From: Anatilimnocola aggregata
Lineage (GTDB): Bacteria; Planctomycetota; Planctomycetia; Pirellulales; Pirellulaceae
Reading direction: 5' to 3'
Assembly: GCF_007747655.1 (NCBI RefSeq)
Contig: NZ_CP036274.1
Location: forward strand, 1,860,001 to 1,924,000
DNA length: 64,000 nucleotides
Part shown: positions 62,178 through 64,000 of the stretch, in pieces
Numbering within the stretch: position 1 is the first letter of the stretch
Layout: the number at the start of each line of letters is the position of its first letter
Notes under the pieces: model-generated
Seen by the model: the letters and a program-made list of their open reading frames with translations, nothing else
Databases searched by the model: none
Told to the model about the DNA's origin: nothing
Program-made: the position numbers and the translations under genes

Positions 62178-63211
62178 GGCAGGCTCACCGGATTTCCATC
62201 GGCAATCATCGCGATGCGATCACGAACCGTTTGGTCGGTTGTTTCAGCGATGAAGATCACTGCCCCGTCGGCCAGTCCAATCATGCAACCGCCGGGATGC
62301 AAACTTCCCGGCGAACCCCAACTGCCCAAGCGCCCGGTCTTGGGAATGATCGGTGGCGTAGCGCCGACATAAGTCCAATTGTTGATGCCACGGGTGCTGC
62401 CGATGTCGTTGCCCGTCATGACCCAGCCGCGAAAGCCCCAGGCGCTGCAGCGACCGTTGTAGACATCAAAAGTGGATTCCACGATGGCTGCGGTCGAACT
62501 GGTTCCGTCGGTGATGTCGGCAATGCGCGAATTGCTATTCTCGCCGAACAAGCGCCGCGTCGATGTATTCGCACTTCGATTCCATTGATCGCAGTCGTAG
62601 TTATTAATCGCGCTAAAGTCGTAGTTGGTCTTGGCTCCTTTGTAGAGCGGGTCGGTCGAAATGCCGTAATAGCTGCTGGGCGGCAGCCAAGGATCGCCGC
62701 TATCGCTGGGGCAGTTGAAAATCTTCAGCCGCTGCGAAACGATTTTCGCATTGCCGCTGGCGACCGCATCGCCGGCGAGCGTGCCGACGGTGGCTGTCGG
62801 TGAGCAACAGCCATCGTTCCCTACGGTGATGTTCGCCGCGCTGGCCTTCATGTCGTACTTGTTGTAATGAGCAATCTGTTCGAGAAAGGGCAACAGCAGA
62901 ACCAGGCCGTTGAGATTGTGCACACTCTTAGGGCCCCAGTTGTTGGGTGCTCCCGGGTAGCGGCACCAACCATACGCGATGCCCCCCGAGGGAAACCGCT
63001 GGTGCGCATCGTGATAGTTGTGCAGGCCGATCAGCGTCTGCTTGATGTTGTTGGTGCAACTGGCCCGGCGAGCCGATTCGCGCGCGGCTTGAACTGCCGG
63101 CAAGAGCAACGCCACGAGGACGCCGATAATGGCGATCACAACCAGCAGTTCGACGAGCGTGAAGCCGCGGCGGTAAGCTCGAAACGCAGCAGCAGAACGA
63201 ATTCCCGGCAT
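62174..63211 (-). CDS. DUF1559 protein with type-IV-pilin-like N-terminus, pair C
   Basis: The 345-residue product starts with a basic leader and then [25 protein letters not shown], the prepilin signal, followed by [20 protein letters not shown]. Further conserved parts are [17 protein letters not shown] near 240 and the end [21 protein letters not shown] near 310. The C-terminus overlaps the paired lipoprotein gene by four bases. Its C-terminal 50 residues match those of the gene cut by the right edge, so pairs C and D are a recent duplication. Confidence 0.92.
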   Translation of the reverse strand: MPGIRSAAAFRAYRRGFTLVELLVVIAIIGVLVALLLPAVQAARESARRASCTNNIKQTLIGLHNYHDAHQRFPSGGIAYGWCRYPGAPNNWGPKSVHNLNGLVLLLPFLEQIAHYNKYDMKASAANITVGNDGCCSPTATVGTLAGDAVASGNAKIVSQRLKIFNCPSDSGDPWLPPSSYYGISTDPLYKGAKTNYDFSAINNYDCDQWNRSANTSTRRLFGENSNSRIADITDGTSSTAAIVESTFDVYNGRCSAWGFRGWVMTGNDIGSTRGINNWTYVGATPPIIPKTGRLGSWGSPGSLHPGGCMIGLADGAVIFIAETTDQTVRDRIAMIADGNPVSLP

Positions 63212-63396
63212 AACGCATCACTCCTGGGCAGGTCTTGTTCGAAGGAGAGGCGAGAAAGGAAAGCTGAGCATGGAGAATAAAATCGCCGCTGGCAATCGAA
63301 ATCGCCAAAATCAGTCCTCAAACGTGCTTGAACGGAGATGAGTTCAGCTACGTTTGAGAACTGGTTGGTCGTTCTTGGCCACCGAATGTCGGTTGC

Positions 63397-63852
63397 CTAC
63401 GAACGTCTCGATCGAAGTTCGAACGTGAGAGGCTGAACCGCTTCGTTCACCTCCGCCGTCAACGTTGTCCGTTCGAAATCGCTGTAAGGAAGCGGGATCA
63501 CTTCTCGGGCGTTCGCATCGATGGGCGCTTGCTCCTCCGTCGGCACAAACAGAGTACCGTCGGGTTTGACCAGCTTGTTGACGAGCACTTTGTATTGGCC
63601 CGGCACGAGGCCCGCGATGCCTTCAATGGTCTTGCCGTCTTGCGTGCGGGCAACGAACTTCCCCTCGTCGTCGGTCTGCGCCAGGCCACCTCGGCCGCTG
63701 GTATCGCCTTGCGGCACGAAAGTGATCATGGCACCTGAGAGCGGTTTACCATCGAACGTGACAACTCCCGAAACGGGAATGGTCGCGGGCCCCTGCGCAC
63801 CGCAGCCCGCGAACGTCACACACAGCACCAAAGGAATGAGTAGGTTTCTCAT
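63397..63852 (-). CDS. Small lipoprotein with carboxypeptidase-regulatory-like domain, pair D
   Basis: The signal MRNLLIPLVLCVTFAGC ends in a lipobox. The mature part (IPVSGVVTFDGKPLSGAMITFVPQGDTSG, then LVPGQYKVLVNKLVKPDGTLF) is homologous to pair C over its whole length (151 residues in both) and ends DFERTTLTAEV, as in pair C's [11 protein letters not shown]. The ATGA overlap with the DUF1559 gene upstream is the same too. Confidence 0.82.
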   Translation of the reverse strand: MRNLLIPLVLCVTFAGCGAQGPATIPVSGVVTFDGKPLSGAMITFVPQGDTSGRGGLAQTDDEGKFVARTQDGKTIEGIAGLVPGQYKVLVNKLVKPDGTLFVPTEEQAPIDANAREVIPLPYSDFERTTLTAEVNEAVQPLTFELRSRRS

Positions 63853-64000
63853 GGCAGCGACACCACCTCTCCATCGCCCATGGCGGCCAGTGCGACGCGC
63901 ACGGTCGAACTGGTGTTTTCAGCAACGAAAATGACGGCACCGTCGGCCAGGCCAACCATCACACCACCGGGATGCAGGCTCCCCGGTTCGCCCCAACTGC
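63849..64000 (-). CDS. DUF1559 protein, C-terminal fragment cut by the right edge, pair D
   Basis: The last 50 codons of a minus-strand gene enter from the right edge. They translate to [20 protein letters not shown], then AVIFVAENTSSTVRVALAAM and GDGEVVSLP, closely matching the C-terminus of the pair C DUF1559 protein. The TGA stop overlaps the ATG of the downstream lipoprotein gene by four bases. The pilin-like N-terminus would lie beyond the window. Confidence 0.85.
   Translation of the reverse strand, partial: SWGEPGSLHPGGVMVGLADGAVIFVAENTSSTVRVALAAMGDGEVVSLP

Noticed and set aside
1-64000. CRISPR array, tRNA or rRNA genes
   Set aside because: No regularly spaced direct repeats, cloverleaf with the TTCGA-type arm, or rRNA-like sequence was noticed on reading both strands; a covariance-model scan was not possible.

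Overview
The window is chromosomal DNA from a planctomycete, most likely of the Pirellula/Blastopirellula type. The evidence is direct. Four DUF1559 genes with type-IV-pilin-like N-termini are present, each followed by a small lipoprotein gene. There is a giant secreted protein with the planctomycete N-terminal motif LEALEDRRVMA, a run of five sulfatases, a secreted PQQ-type dehydrogenase with CxxCH haem sites, and lpxA/lpxC genes that imply a lipid-A outer membrane. Genes are dense, on both strands and mostly in short operons. No rRNA, tRNA, CRISPR array or prophage was seen. The only trace of an insertion sequence is a decayed IS630-like fragment.

Layout. 1-3.4 kb: a sterol-desaturase-family gene cut by the left edge, a weakly coding gap, a tiny membrane protein, an FAD/NAD reductase and a secreted hypothetical protein. 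3.7-14.5 kb: one 3568-residue extracellular protein with autotransporter-type beta repeats and C-terminal RTX-like calcium-binding repeats. 14.5-29.4 kb: mainly housekeeping genes, namely dcd, an MFS transporter, a DEDDh exonuclease, dihydroorotase, serine acetyltransferase, an Flp-pilin-like peptide, a cysteine-desulfurase-like enzyme, an SDR, polA, a DksA-like protein, a MazG-like pyrophosphohydrolase, an ABM-domain protein and panB. 29.5-34.5 kb: a short/long NfeD pair, two tandem paralogous lipoproteins and a small hypothetical gene. 34.5-40.3 kb: a Tat-exported protein and a large PQQ/cytochrome protein, then a zinc alcohol dehydrogenase. 40.4-49 kb: the IS630 relic followed by five consecutive sulfatases. 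49-56.4 kb: acpS, a GroES-like gene, DUF4416, two DUF1559-lipoprotein pairs flanking two oligopeptide-ABC ATPases, and a zinc ribbon. 56.4-60.2 kb: a Skp/OmpH, LpxC, LpxA and GnnA-like oxidoreductase run for the cell envelope. 60.5-64 kb: a Gfo/Idh/MocA enzyme and two more DUF1559-lipoprotein pairs, the last cut by the right edge.

How the parts fit. The sulfatases are probably exported (signal peptides) and would desulfate polysaccharides, a typical planctomycete trait. The PQQ/cytochrome protein and the Gfo/Idh enzymes could act on sugars released outside or in the periplasm. The lpx/Skp genes serve outer-membrane biogenesis. The most unusual points are the following: a desulfurase-like enzyme with Ser at the catalytic Cys position; a long NfeD with two ClpP-like domains that both seem to lack the nucleophile; a giant protein whose 3' third has different base composition; two copies of a ~97-bp palindromic element; repeated DUF1559-lipoprotein gene pairs; and an oxidoreductase translationally coupled to lpxA, which suggests a modified lipid A.
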